Notes under the pieces: generated by a model
The model's database searches: none
What the model was told of the DNA's origin: nothing
What the model saw: only the letters and a program-made list of their open reading frames with translations
Translations under genes and position numbers: made by a program
Shown: positions 17,576 through 27,000 of the stretch, piece after piece
How positions within the stretch are numbered: the stretch's first letter is position 1
Layout of the letters: each line of letters opens with the position of its first letter
DNA from: Falsiroseomonas ponticola
GTDB lineage: Bacteria; Pseudomonadota; Alphaproteobacteria; Acetobacterales; Acetobacteraceae
NCBI RefSeq assembly: GCF_016805305.1
Contig: NZ_JAERQN010000014.1
Span: 48,302 to 112,301 of the forward strand
Length of the DNA: 64,000 nucleotides
Reading direction: 5' to 3'

Positions 17576-19306
17576 ATGGGCACTCGCAAGCGGCCGGAGG
17601 AACTTCGCAGCCATCGCTGGTACGGGGTGGATGACCTCCGCGCCTTCGGCCACCGGTCGCGCATGCTCCAGATGGGCTTCTCGGAGGCCGATTTCCGCGG
17701 CAAGCCGGTGATCGGCATCATCAACACCTGGTCGGAGCTGAGCCCCTGCCACTTCCACTTCCGCACGCGGGCGGAGGAGGTGAAGCGCGGCGTCTGGCAG
17801 GCCGGCGGCTTCCCGGTGGAACTGCCGGCGCATCCGGTGACCGAGCAGTACATGAAGCCCACCAGCATGCTCTACCGGAACATGCTGGCGATGGAGACGG
17901 AGGAACTGGCGCGCAGCCAGCCCTGTGACGGCCTGGTGCTGCTGGGCGGCTGCGACAAGACGCCGCCGGGCCTGGTGATGGGCGCGCTGTCCATGGGCCT
18001 GCCCTTCATCTTCGTCCCCGCCGGGCCGATGCTGCGCGGCAATTGGCGGGGCAAGACGCTGGGCTCGGGCTCCGACGTCTGGAAGTACAATGCCGAACTG
18101 CGCGCCGGGAACATCACCGAAGCCCAGTGGAAGGACATGGAGACGGGCATCGCCCGGTCCTTCGGCACCTGCATGACGGCCGGCACGGCGGCCACCATGA
18201 TGCTGGCCTGCGAGGCGATGGGCCTGACCTTGCCCGGCGCCTCCTCCATCCCGGCGCCGGATGCCAACCACCCCCGCATGGCCACCGATTCCGGCCGCCG
18301 CATCGTGGAGATGGTGTGGGAGGACCTGACCCCGGCCGCGATGCTGACGCAGGGCAGCGTGGACAATGCGGTCGCCGCCACCATGGCCTTCGGCGGATCG
18401 ACCAACGCCATCATCCACATCATCGCCATGGCCCGCCGCGCCGGGCTGGAGCTGGACCTGGAGCGCTTCGACACCATCAGCCGCCGCGTGCCGCTGATCG
18501 CCAATCTCCGCCCCAATGCGGGCGAGGCGCTGATGGAGGATTTCTTCTACGCTGGCGGCAGCCGCGCCTTCCTCAAGCGCCTCTCGCCGCATCTCGACCT
18601 GACGGCGAAGACGGTCAGCGGTCGCACCATGGGCGAGGACATCGCGGATGCGGAGGTCTTCAACGACGAGGTCATCCGCCCGCTCGACCGGCCGATCCAG
18701 GCGGAAGGCGGGCTCGCGGTGGTGAAGGGCACGCTGGCGCCGAAGGGGGCGGTCATCAAGACCTCCGCCGCCGATCCGCGGCTGCTGACCCATACCGGGC
18801 CGGCGGTGGTCTTCGACAACTACGCGGACCTCAAGAAGCGGCTGGATGACCCGGACCTCGATGTCACGGCGGACAGCGTGCTGGTGCTGCGGTCGTCGGG
18901 GCCGCAGGGCGGACCGGGCATGCCCGAATGGGGGATGATGCCGATCCCGCAGAAGCTGCTGAAGCAGGGGGTGCGGGACATGGTGCGCCTGTCCGATGCC
19001 CGGATGTCCGGCACCAGCTACGGCACCTGCGTGCTGCATGTGGCGCCCGAATCGCATGTCGGCGGGCCGCTGGCGCTGGTGCGGGATGGCGACCTCATTC
19101 GCCTCGACGTCCCCAACCGCAAGCTCGACCTGCTGGTCGATGAGGCGGAGATGGAGCGCCGCCGCGCCGCCTGGACGCCGCCCCTGCGCCGCTACGAACG
19201 CGGCTGGACGTCGATGTATCTCGACCAGGTCACCCAGGCCGATGAAGGGTGCGACCTCCGCTTCCTGGAAGCCGGGGCGCCGACGCCGGAGCCCGACATC
19301 TACTGA
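17576..19306 (+). CDS. IlvD/Edd-family sugar-acid dehydratase (L-arabinonate dehydratase type)
   Basis: 576-aa Fe-S dehydratase that removes water from an aldonic acid to give a 2-keto-3-deoxy acid in oxidative pentose/hexose catabolism. Three cysteines, C58 (ELSPCH), C126 (GGCDKTPP) and C199 (GTCMTAGTA), sit almost exactly where the [2Fe-2S] ligands of the Rhizobium L-arabinonate dehydratase lie (59, 127, 200 from memory). Other family segments are SVDNAVAATMAFGGSTNAIIH (central helices) and SDARMSGTSYGTCVLH with the catalytic Ser near the C-terminus. ATG 17576 follows AAGGGGGG; the longer in-frame ORF from 17342 runs antisense into the neighbouring GT4. IlvD itself is less likely because of this spacing. 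A DapA-family aldolase at 36.3 kb could act later on the product (inference). Confidence 0.9.
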   Translation: MGTRKRPEELRSHRWYGVDDLRAFGHRSRMLQMGFSEADFRGKPVIGIINTWSELSPCHFHFRTRAEEVKRGVWQAGGFPVELPAHPVTEQYMKPTSMLYRNMLAMETEELARSQPCDGLVLLGGCDKTPPGLVMGALSMGLPFIFVPAGPMLRGNWRGKTLGSGSDVWKYNAELRAGNITEAQWKDMETGIARSFGTCMTAGTAATMMLACEAMGLTLPGASSIPAPDANHPRMATDSGRRIVEMVWEDLTPAAMLTQGSVDNAVAATMAFGGSTNAIIHIIAMARRAGLELDLERFDTISRRVPLIANLRPNAGEALMEDFFYAGGSRAFLKRLSPHLDLTAKTVSGRTMGEDIADAEVFNDEVIRPLDRPIQAEGGLAVVKGTLAPKGAVIKTSAADPRLLTHTGPAVVFDNYADLKKRLDDPDLDVTADSVLVLRSSGPQGGPGMPEWGMMPIPQKLLKQGVRDMVRLSDARMSGTSYGTCVLHVAPESHVGGPLALVRDGDLIRLDVPNRKLDLLVDEAEMERRRAAWTPPLRRYERGWTSMYLDQVTQADEGCDLRFLEAGAPTPEPDIY

Positions 19307-19315
19307 AGGGCCGCG

Positions 19316-19341
19316 CCCGGGCGCCACGGCCGGCGCCCGGG
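19316..19341. terminator. Hairpin between convergent genes
   Basis: Perfect 10-bp arms (CCCGGGCGCC / GGCGCCCGGG) with a 6-nt loop, in the 48-bp gap between the dehydratase stop and the GH8 stop. Its position suits a bidirectional terminator, although no T-tract is seen. Confidence 0.55.
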
Positions 19342-19354
19342 ATCCCGCCGCGCC

Positions 19355-20572
19355 TCATGCCCCGTTCCACAGCCGGCGCAGCCCGCCGGCCACCGCGTTG
19401 CGCGGGGGCGGCGCCGCCGGCGGCGGGCCGCCGGCCATCAGGTTGCGCGGATTCTCGCGCAGCGCGATGCGCGACAGGATCGCGAGCGCCGCGCTGTAGT
19501 AGTCGGGGCTGCGCGCCACGCTCGGCAGCGGCTTGGCGATGCCGCGGTGCCAGCCCGTCGCCGTCGTCACCTCCGCCACCGCATTGATGCCGGAGGGGGC
19601 GGAATAGGGCGCGACCTGGCCGGTGCGCAAATCCGTCCAGGCCGGGCGGACGGAGAAGCCGGGGTCGTTCCAGAAATTGTTGGCGGCACGCACCGCGGGT
19701 TCGTCCGTCATGCCCGCCCAGGCCATGTGGAGCGGCACGCGCACCGCGTCATAGCTGAAGCGCGTGGGCCAGCCCGCCGCCGGGCGCGCCTGGCCGCTGC
19801 CGCCGCGGCCGATCTCCACCCAATCCGCCGGCAGGCCCCAGCGGCCGTAGCGCATGCCGCGCAGCATCTGCACGCCATCGCCCATCACCCGCTGCCAGGC
19901 CCGGTCGGGCACCGTGCGGCTCAGCGCGAACAGGGCGGGGAAGGCGTAGTAGGACGGGTTCACCACCACGCGGTCGGCATGCTGGAAGCCCTGCGCCGCG
20001 GGCAGCAGCACCATCCGGCCGTTCACCTCCATGACCAGTCGCGAGAGCACCGCCTGGCCGATCGCGATCCCGTCGCGCCGGTATTCCGCGTCCCGCCAGC
20101 GATCGGCCGCGCGCAGCAGCGCCCAGGCGATGTAGAGGTCCCCGTCCGTCGCATTGTTCGGGTCATCCACCCGCACCCGCTGGTCCGGGCGGAAGCGCCA
20201 GGAATGCAGGCCATCGGGGCGCCGCAGCGTCCGCCGCGCCCATTGATAGACGCGGTCGAAGGTCGGCCGGTCGTCGAAGGCCTCGGCGAAGAGCATGGCG
20301 TAGCCCTGGCCCTCGCTGTGGCTGATGCCCTGGTTGCCGGTATCCACGACGCGCCCGTCGCCCAGGATGTAGCGGTCGCGGAAGGCGCGGTACTGCGCCG
20401 CGGGGTCGTCTGGGCCCGTCGCCTCCTCCCCCCCGCTGGTGGCGGCGCCGCAGGCGGGCGTCAGCACCAGGGCGGTGGTGGCGCCGGCCAGGATCAGCCG
20501 GCGGGTGATGCGGGAGGGTGGCGCCTTGGGCGCCGCTTCCTGGGCAGGCAGGGTCAGGGCTTCGCTGAGCAT
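19355..20572 (-). CDS. Glycosyl hydrolase family 8 (endoglucanase-type)
   Basis: 405-aa GH8 (alpha/alpha)6-barrel protein. Residues 18-42 hold a twin-arginine hydrophobic leader (R24 R25, LILAG..., Cys41), so it is exported and perhaps lipidated; the lipobox is weak. Catalytic landmarks are the proton donor Glu87 in SEGQGYAM and the conserved ATDGDLYIAWAL with Asp143/145. GH8 enzymes cut beta-1,4-glucans (BcsZ of cellulose synthesis) or chitosan/xylan. No bcsA or other cellulose-synthase gene is present. It is last in a three-gene minus-strand run, 37 bp after a regulator-like protein, with GAGG before the ATG. Substrate is undetermined. Confidence 0.88.
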   Translation of the reverse strand: MLSEALTLPAQEAAPKAPPSRITRRLILAGATTALVLTPACGAATSGGEEATGPDDPAAQYRAFRDRYILGDGRVVDTGNQGISHSEGQGYAMLFAEAFDDRPTFDRVYQWARRTLRRPDGLHSWRFRPDQRVRVDDPNNATDGDLYIAWALLRAADRWRDAEYRRDGIAIGQAVLSRLVMEVNGRMVLLPAAQGFQHADRVVVNPSYYAFPALFALSRTVPDRAWQRVMGDGVQMLRGMRYGRWGLPADWVEIGRGGSGQARPAAGWPTRFSYDAVRVPLHMAWAGMTDEPAVRAANNFWNDPGFSVRPAWTDLRTGQVAPYSAPSGINAVAEVTTATGWHRGIAKPLPSVARSPDYYSAALAILSRIALRENPRNLMAGGPPPAAPPPRNAVAGGLRRLWNGA

Positions 20573-20609
20573 GGCATCGATCCTCGGGATGGCGTGCAGG
20601 GGGCGCGCG

Positions 20610-21446
20610 TCAGGCGGCGCGGAAGCTGATGCGGGCGCGGAGCCCGGTGCCGGGCGGGGCCCAGATGTCGATGCGGTGGCCCTGCGCCTGGACCAGGCGG
20701 CGGGCGATCGCCATCGGCAATTCGCGGACGAGGCGGGAGCGCGCCCCGGGCTGCAGCGTGCCGACCGAGACGCGCTGGACGACGAGGTCCATCACCGTCT
20801 CCCCGGCCCCCGCCGTCAGCGACAGCTCGGCCCGCGCGGGGCCGGCGCAATTCGCCTGGCCGTGCAGGGCCAGCAGCTCCAGCGCCCGCAGCAGCCGGGG
20901 GGGATCCAGCAGGCAGCGCTGTTCCGCCGGCGCCAGGTTGCGCAGGCCGCAGCGGATGCCCTGGTCCGCCAGCGCGGCCACCGCGTCCCAGGCCAGCACC
21001 CGCATCAGGCTGGGCGCCACGGCCGGCGGCGTTTCCGCCGCGGCGGCGACGGCGGCGCCGAGCAGGCCCTCGACCAGGGAGAAGAGGCTGGGCTGCGGCT
21101 CCTCCCGGTCCCATTCCGTCATGGAGAGCGGCGCGGCTTCCTCCCGCCCCGCCGCGTCCAGCACCGCCGCCATCTCACCGCGCAGGCGCTGCATCATGGC
21201 CTGCAGCCCGGCCTCCGACCCCGCCCGGGGCATGGGCAGCTGCACGCGGCGGTCGCCCGGCGGCGGTTCCGCCCAGCCGAGGCGCGGGCCATCCGACCGC
21301 CGGCGCCCATAGGTCGGGCGGCTGGGATGCAGCGCCTGGCGCGGGGCCTCCGCCAGCGGGGCGGCGGGCGGCGCGGCGATCGGCAGGGGCGCCGGGGCGG
21401 CGGCCGGGGCCTGGGCGGCGGACATGGAAAGGGCGTCGGCGAACAT
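20610..21446 (-). CDS. Regulator-like protein with degenerate histidine-kinase ATPase-like domain
   Basis: 278 aa. The first ~110 residues are Ala/Pro-rich and probably disordered. The C-terminal ~150 residues look like a GHKL/HATPase fold without recognisable N-box or DxGxG: helices around LLDPPRLLRALELL, strands AELSLTAG and MDLVVQRV, then LPMAIARRLVQAQGHRIDIW and GTGLRARISF. The last 35 residues align by eye with the end of the next gene (21514-22713), so the two are paralogous in this domain. There is no HisKA phosphoacceptor His motif. GGGAG 9 nt upstream supports ATG 21446. It may be a phosphotransfer or protein-interaction partner of the neighbouring receivers; function unproven. Confidence 0.75.
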   Translation of the reverse strand: MFADALSMSAAQAPAAAPAPLPIAAPPAAPLAEAPRQALHPSRPTYGRRRSDGPRLGWAEPPPGDRRVQLPMPRAGSEAGLQAMMQRLRGEMAAVLDAAGREEAAPLSMTEWDREEPQPSLFSLVEGLLGAAVAAAAETPPAVAPSLMRVLAWDAVAALADQGIRCGLRNLAPAEQRCLLDPPRLLRALELLALHGQANCAGPARAELSLTAGAGETVMDLVVQRVSVGTLQPGARSRLVRELPMAIARRLVQAQGHRIDIWAPPGTGLRARISFRAA

Positions 21447-21513
21447 GGGTGTTCTCCCTCGTCGTCATCGATGCGGTGATGGGCGGTGGGGCGGCCCCGG
21501 GCGGGGCCCTCGG

Positions 21514-22713
21514 TCAGGCGTCCTGGATCACCAGCCGGGCGCGCAGGCCGCCGGTCGGGATGGGCCAGGCATCCAGGCGCCCGCCGAGCGCGGCGACGAT
21601 GCGGCGCGCCACGGCGATGGGCAGGCCGCGTTCCGCCAGCGGTTCCGGCGCCACGGGTTCCGGCAGGCCGGGCCGCAGCAGCAGGTCGAGCCGCGCCTGC
21701 CCCGCCCCGGCATCCAGCGACAGCTCCGCCGTGCCGGGCGCGCCGCCGAAGGCGCGGTGGCCCAGCAGGGCGATCACCCGCAGCAGCCGGGCGCAGTCGA
21801 TCTCGAAGGCCGGGTCGGCATCGGGCTGCAGGGTGATGCGGCGCGAACAGCTGGCGCCCTGGCTGCGCAGCTGCGCCGCCACCGCGCCCATCAGCGCATG
21901 GGCGGAAACCGGGTCGCGCTGCGGCACGGCCTCGCCCTCCTCCAGCGCCCGGGCATCGGCGAGGTCATCGACCAGGCCCTGCACGAGCCGGTCGGCCCCG
22001 CCGCCGTCCTCGGGGAAGCGGGGGGTGGCGCGGCGTTCCACGGGGCGGCCGGCCCAGGCCGGCTCCGGCACGGGGGAAGGCCACGCCGCCGCCGCCCGGT
22101 GCACCAGCGGCAGGCCCGCCGGCGCCCGCGTGGCCCCGCCCGGGGCGGCATCGGCGGCCGGCCGCGGCGGCCAGGCCTCCGCCTTGCCGCGCCGCCGCGC
22201 GGCGCTGCCCAGCGCATCCTCCACCATCTGCGCCAGGTCCACGCCCCGCATGGGCTTGCGGAGCACCCCGAAGGCGCCGATCCGGCTGGCCGACAGCCCC
22301 TGCGCGACGGAGGCGTAGCCCGTCACCAGCAGCACCTCCAGCGCCTCGGCCTCCCGCCGCCCGGCCAGCGCGGCTTCCGCCAGCGCGATCCCGTCCATGC
22401 CGGGCATGCGGATATCCGTGACCAGCGCGCCGATATCCGGCCGGCTGGCGAGGATGGAGAGCGCCATCCGCGCCGAGCCGGCCGAGAGCACCGAAAGCCC
22501 GCGCCGCCCGAGCGCGACCGTCAGCTCCTCCAGCACCTCCGCCTCGTCATCCACCACCAGCACCGACATCGGGTCCCGCGTGGCGGCAAGGGCGGGGAAG
22601 CGCAGGCTCAGGCCCGGCGCGAAGGCCCGCGCCGCCTGGTCCGGCACCTCCCGCGCCTGCGGCCCGTGGCCCCGGTGCCCGGCAAGGCTGGCTGGTCCGA
22701 TCGGCATGGTCAT
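21514..22713 (-). CDS. Receiver domain fused to degenerate kinase ATPase-like domain
   Basis: 399 aa. A CheY-like receiver covers residues ~50-165: acidic pair in VVDDEAEV, phosphoacceptor Asp100 (VTDIRMPGMDG), Thr in LLVTGYAS and Lys in LRKPMRG. A basic linker leads to a C-terminal domain (about 250-399) matching the neighbour at 20610-21446 and lacking obvious ATP-binding boxes (LPIAVARRIV, GGRLDAWPIPTGGLRARL). GGAG 8 nt upstream favours 22713; ATG 22569, exactly at the receiver, is a possible alternative start. It is transcribed away from the response-regulator gene at 22934. Known hybrid kinases have active ATPases; here kinase activity is doubtful, so a signal-relay or sink role is inferred. 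Confidence 0.8.
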   Translation of the reverse strand: MTMPIGPASLAGHRGHGPQAREVPDQAARAFAPGLSLRFPALAATRDPMSVLVVDDEAEVLEELTVALGRRGLSVLSAGSARMALSILASRPDIGALVTDIRMPGMDGIALAEAALAGRREAEALEVLLVTGYASVAQGLSASRIGAFGVLRKPMRGVDLAQMVEDALGSAARRRGKAEAWPPRPAADAAPGGATRAPAGLPLVHRAAAAWPSPVPEPAWAGRPVERRATPRFPEDGGGADRLVQGLVDDLADARALEEGEAVPQRDPVSAHALMGAVAAQLRSQGASCSRRITLQPDADPAFEIDCARLLRVIALLGHRAFGGAPGTAELSLDAGAGQARLDLLLRPGLPEPVAPEPLAERGLPIAVARRIVAALGGRLDAWPIPTGGLRARLVIQDA

Positions 22714-22933
22714 GGTGCGGCTCCGTCCTCGATCCGGTGGCGGGGCGGCGGTGCCCCGTGGTGACGGGCCGATGAATGAGACGGAGACGCGTCGTCGTGT
22801 TGTCGCCTTTCGTGTTAACTATTCTCGCAGTGACTGAGACGGACTCTCGACGTCATCCGGCGTCTTCCGGTAAAGCTGATTGTCGAGGAGGGTCTCCATC
22901 GGCGGAGACATCCTGCGTCTGGGGAGACGAAGG
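22714..22933. promoter_or_regulatory. Divergent regulatory region
   Basis: 220 bp between divergent regulator genes. It contains two direct copies of TGAGACGGA (22777-22785, 22835-22843), an inverted repeat GTCTCC-6-GGAGAC (22892-22909), and two CGACAA boxes in reverse orientation (TTGTCG at 22800-22805 and 22880-22885). These are candidate binding sites for the adjacent response regulator; promoter elements are not clear. Confidence 0.55.
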
Positions 22934-23734
22934 ATGACATCGCGGACAGGGGGGCCAGCGCGCGGCGCGCCGGGCCGGGGCTTTGCCGAAGGCCAGGCCG
23001 GCTTTGCGGAATCGTCGCCCGCCATGACGGAAGTGCCGGGCGCGGCGCTGACGCCGCTGGTGCTGCTGGCCGATGACGAGCGTGAACTCACGGATGAGAT
23101 GGCGGCCTATCTGCAGCGCTACGGGTTGCGCACGCTGGTCGCCAATTCCTTCCAGGCGGCGCTCGCCATCCTCGACACGCAGCGACCGGACGCGATCATC
23201 CTGGACCAGCGGCTGGGGCCGGTGGACACGCTGCCGCACCTGCCCGAGCTGCGCGCGCGGACCGATGCGCCGATCCTGATCGTCACCGGCAACCGGGAGG
23301 AGACGGACCGTGTGCTGGGCCTCGAACTCGGCGCCGACGACTTCCTGGTGAAGCCGGTCTCGGGCCGCGAACTGGTGGCCCGCCTGCGCGCCCGGATCCG
23401 CCGCCCCGGCAATGCCGCCGCGCCGGCGCCGCGGCGGGATCGCTGGCGGCTTCAGCCGGTGGAACGCCGCCTGCTGCGCCCCGACGGCACCGTGCTGGAA
23501 CTGACGACGGCGGAATTCGACCTGCTGGCCGTCATGGCCTCCCAACCCGGGGAGGTGCAGACGCGGGAGGCGCTGACGCAGCTGGTCTTCCGCCGCCCCT
23601 GGCGGCCGGGCGACCGGGCGGTGGACAACGCCGTGCTGCACCTGCGCCAGAAGCTGGCGCCGGAGCTGGGGGAGCGGTGCATCGTCACCATCCGTCAGGT
23701 CGGCTACGTCTTCATCGGCTTCCCGAATTCCTGA
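22934..23734 (+). CDS. OmpR-family response regulator
   Basis: 266-aa two-component transcription factor. The receiver occupies residues ~41-155: acidic residues in LLADDERE, phosphoacceptor Asp91 in IILDQRLG, Thr in ILIVTGNRE and Lys in FLVKPVSG. A winged-helix DNA-binding domain (about 170-266) has the OmpR pattern LTTAEFDLLAVMASQPGEVQTREAL...DRAVDNAVLHLRQKL...IRQVGYVF. The ATG at 22934 has GGGGAG about 8 nt upstream; Met31 (23024) is an alternative lacking a good ribosome site. No complete sensor histidine kinase lies nearby, only the two ATPase-degenerate proteins divergently transcribed. It may control its own region and the downstream TreS gene, both of which carry CGACAA boxes (inference). 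Confidence 0.92.
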   Translation: MTSRTGGPARGAPGRGFAEGQAGFAESSPAMTEVPGAALTPLVLLADDERELTDEMAAYLQRYGLRTLVANSFQAALAILDTQRPDAIILDQRLGPVDTLPHLPELRARTDAPILIVTGNREETDRVLGLELGADDFLVKPVSGRELVARLRARIRRPGNAAAPAPRRDRWRLQPVERRLLRPDGTVLELTTAEFDLLAVMASQPGEVQTREALTQLVFRRPWRPGDRAVDNAVLHLRQKLAPELGERCIVTIRQVGYVFIGFPNS

Positions 23735-24070
23735 TTTTTCGCCGTCAACTCAATAAGTTGATGCTCGCCGCCGGGTTGCGTGGCGTCGCCCTGCCGGCGA
23801 CACGGCACGACAAAGGCGCCTAATTCGCGGCGGGCGGGCGCGGCGGGCGGCGACAAAGCGCCTGCCTGGCGCCGCCGGACGACAAATCCCCCCGCCAGCC
23901 CCCGCATCCCGCGCCCGCGGCGACAATCGCGGGCCGCGGCGACAATCCGGGCAACATCCCGGTGATGAATCCGGTGATGATTCCCGCCCCGCCCGGTGCC
24001 GCCGGCGCCCCCGCAGCCGGAACGGTGGCACGCCAGCGGCGTTGGCCCCCGCGACCGAAGGGGGATCTGG
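23735..24070 (+). promoter_or_regulatory. 336-bp intergenic region with five CGACAA boxes
   Basis: No gene. A hairpin TCAACT-5-AGTTGA (23745-23761) follows the response-regulator stop by 10 nt. CGACAA then recurs in the same orientation at 23808, 23851, 23880, 23921 and 23940, each followed by A or T. Five copies of a 6-mer with three A residues is well above expectation at this GC content. It is probably the control region of the TreS fusion gene. Confidence 0.6.
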
Positions 24071-27000
24071 ATGCCGGGGCGACGCAGGAAGCAGGGCGGG
24101 GATGCGGCGCGGGAGCCGTTCTGGTGGCGCGACGCCGTCATCTACCAGCTCCACCCCAAATCCTTCATGGACGGGAATGATGACGGCGTCGGCGACTTCG
24201 CCGGCCTGATCGCGCGGCTGGACCATGCCGCCGGGCTCGGCGTGGATGCGATCTGGCTGCTGCCCTTCTACCCGTCCCCCCGGCGCGACGATGGCTACGA
24301 CATCAGCGACTACCGCGCCGTGCACCCGGACTACGGCACGCTGCGCGACTTCAGGCGCCTGGTGGAGGAAGCGCATGCGCGCGGCCTCAAGGTCATCACC
24401 GAACTCGTCATCAACCACACCAGCGACGAACACCCGTGGTTCCGCCGCGCGCGGCGCGCGCCGCCGGGGTCCTGGCAGCGGGACTTCTATGTCTGGTCCG
24501 ACGACGACAAGCGCTACGACGGCACGCGCATCATCTTCCTGGATACCGAGAAGTCGAACTGGACCTGGGACCCCGTCGCGAAGGCCTATTTCTGGCACCG
24601 CTTCTACAGCCACCAGCCCGACCTGAACTTCGACAACCCGCGCGTGCTGGAAGCGGTGCTGCGCGTCATGCGCTTCTGGCTCGACCTCGGCGTGGATGGG
24701 CTGCGCCTCGATGCCGTCCCCTACCTGGTGGAGCGCGACGGCACGAACAACGAGAACCTGCCGGAGACGCATGACATCCTGAAGCGCATCCGCGCGGCGC
24801 TGGATGCGGACTACCCGAACCGCATGCTGCTGGCGGAGGCGAACCAGTGGCCGGAGGACGTCCAGGCCTATTTCGGCACCGGCGACGAATGCCACATGTG
24901 CTTCCACTTCCCGCTGATGCCGCGCATGTACATGGGCGTCGCGCAGGAAGACCGCTTCCCCATCACCGACATCCTGCGCCAGACGCCCGACATCCCGGAG
25001 GGCTGCCAATGGGCCGTCTTCCTGCGCAACCATGACGAGCTGACGCTGGAGATGGTGACGGATGCGGAGCGCGACACGCTCTGGTCCGTCTATGCGGCCG
25101 ACCGGCGCGCGCGCATCAACCTCGGCATCCGCCGGCGCCTGGCGCCGCTGATGGAGCGCGACCGGCGGCGGATCGAGCTGATGAACGGCCTGCTGCTTTC
25201 CATGCCCGGCACGCCCGTCATCTACTACGGCGACGAGATCGGGATGGGCGACAACGTCTATCTGCGGGACCGCGACGGCGTGCGGACGCCGATGCAATGG
25301 TCGCCCGACCGCAATGGCGGCTTCTCCCGCGCCGATCCCGCGGCGCTGGTGCTGCCCGTCATCCAGGACGCGACCTATGGCTTCCAGGCCGTCAATGTGG
25401 AGACGCAGGCGCGGGACAGCCACAGCCTGCTGAACTGGACGCGGCGGATGCTGGCGGTGCGCCGCCGCACCCGCGCCTTCGGCCGCGGCGCCATGCGCCT
25501 GCTCTATCCCGGCAACCGCAAGGTGCTGGCCTATCTGCGGGAATGGGAGGGGGAGGTGGTGCTCTGCGTCTTCAACCTCTCCCGCGCCGCGCAGGCGGTG
25601 GAGCTGGACCTCTCCGCCCATCCCGGCCGCGTGCCGGTGGAGATGCTGGGCGGCACGCCCTTCCCGCCGATCGGCCCGCTGCCCTACGTCCTGACGCTGC
25701 CACCCTATGCCTTCCACTGGTTCCTGCTGGCGGAAGGCGCCGCGCTGCCATCCTGGCACGTGCCGCCGCCGGAACCGCTGCCCGAACTCCGCACCCTGGT
25801 CGGCCGCCCGGGCGGGGACTGGCTGCCCGCCGAGGCCCGCCAGGTGCTGGAGCGGGAGGTGCTGCCCGCCTGGCTGCCGCGCCGGCGCTGGTTCGGGTCC
25901 AAGGATGCGCCCGCCGGCGGCCTCGCGGCCCGCTTCGCCTATGCCGTCCCCCTCCAGGCCGGGCCGGAGCCGCTGCTGCTGGCGGAGATCGAGGCCGCGG
26001 GCGAGAACTGGGCCCTGCCCCTGGCGCGGGTGGGGGAGGAGGAGGCCGCGAAGTCCGCCGGCCAGCTGGCGCTGGCGCGGCTGCGGCACGGGTCGCGGAT
26101 CGGCCTGCTGACGGATGGCGTCGCGACGGATGGCTTCGCCCGCGCCGTGCTGGCCGCCTGCCAGGCCGGCCGCGTGCTGCCGACGCCGCTGGGGGAACTC
26201 CGCTTCCTGCCGATGCCCGCCCTGGCCGACCTCGCCCTGCCGGAAGCGCCGGAAGTGCGGCGCCTTGGCGTGGAGCAGTCCAACACCACCGTCATCCTGG
26301 GGGAGGCGGTGGTGCTGAAGCTGCTGCGCCGGGTGCTGCCCGGGCTGCATCCGGAAGCGGAGATGGCGCGCTACCTGACCGATGCCGCCTATCCCGGCAC
26401 GCCCGCGCTGCTCGGCCAGGTGGTGCGCGTGGCGCCGGATGGCACGCCGCATACGCTGATGCTGCTGCAGGCCTTCGCCCGCAACCAGGGGGATGCCTGG
26501 GCCTGGACGCTGGACTGGCTGGCCCGCACGGTGGACGAGGCCGCGCTGACGGAGGCGGAGCCGGAGGAGCCGCTGGCGGGCTACCTGCCGGTGGCGGAGG
26601 CGATCGGCCGCCGCCTGGCGCAGCTGCACCTGGTGCTGGCCCGGCCATCGGCGGATCCGGACTTCGCGCCCCTGCCGATGGACGCCGCGATGGCGCGCGG
26701 CTTCGCGGAGGAAGCGGCCACGGGGCTCGACCGCGCGCTGGCGCGGCTCGATCGCCCGGGCCTGCTGCCGCCCGGCCCGGCGGCGGAGTCGGCGCGGCGG
26801 CTCGTCGCCGATCGCGCCCGGCTGGTGGAGGCGATCCGCGCGCTCGCGCCCGATCCGGCCGGCCTGTCCGCCACGCGCTGCCATGGCGATTTCCACCTGG
26901 GCCAGGTGCTGGTCGCGACCGGCGATGCGGTGATCCTGGATTTCGAGGGCGAGCCCGCCCGCCCGCTGGCTGCGCGCCGGGCCCGGTCCAGCCCCTGGAA

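Noticed and set aside
19355..20572. GH8 gene as part of a cellulose-synthase operon
   Set aside because: No bcsA, bcsB or other synthase gene is adjacent; neighbours are regulators.
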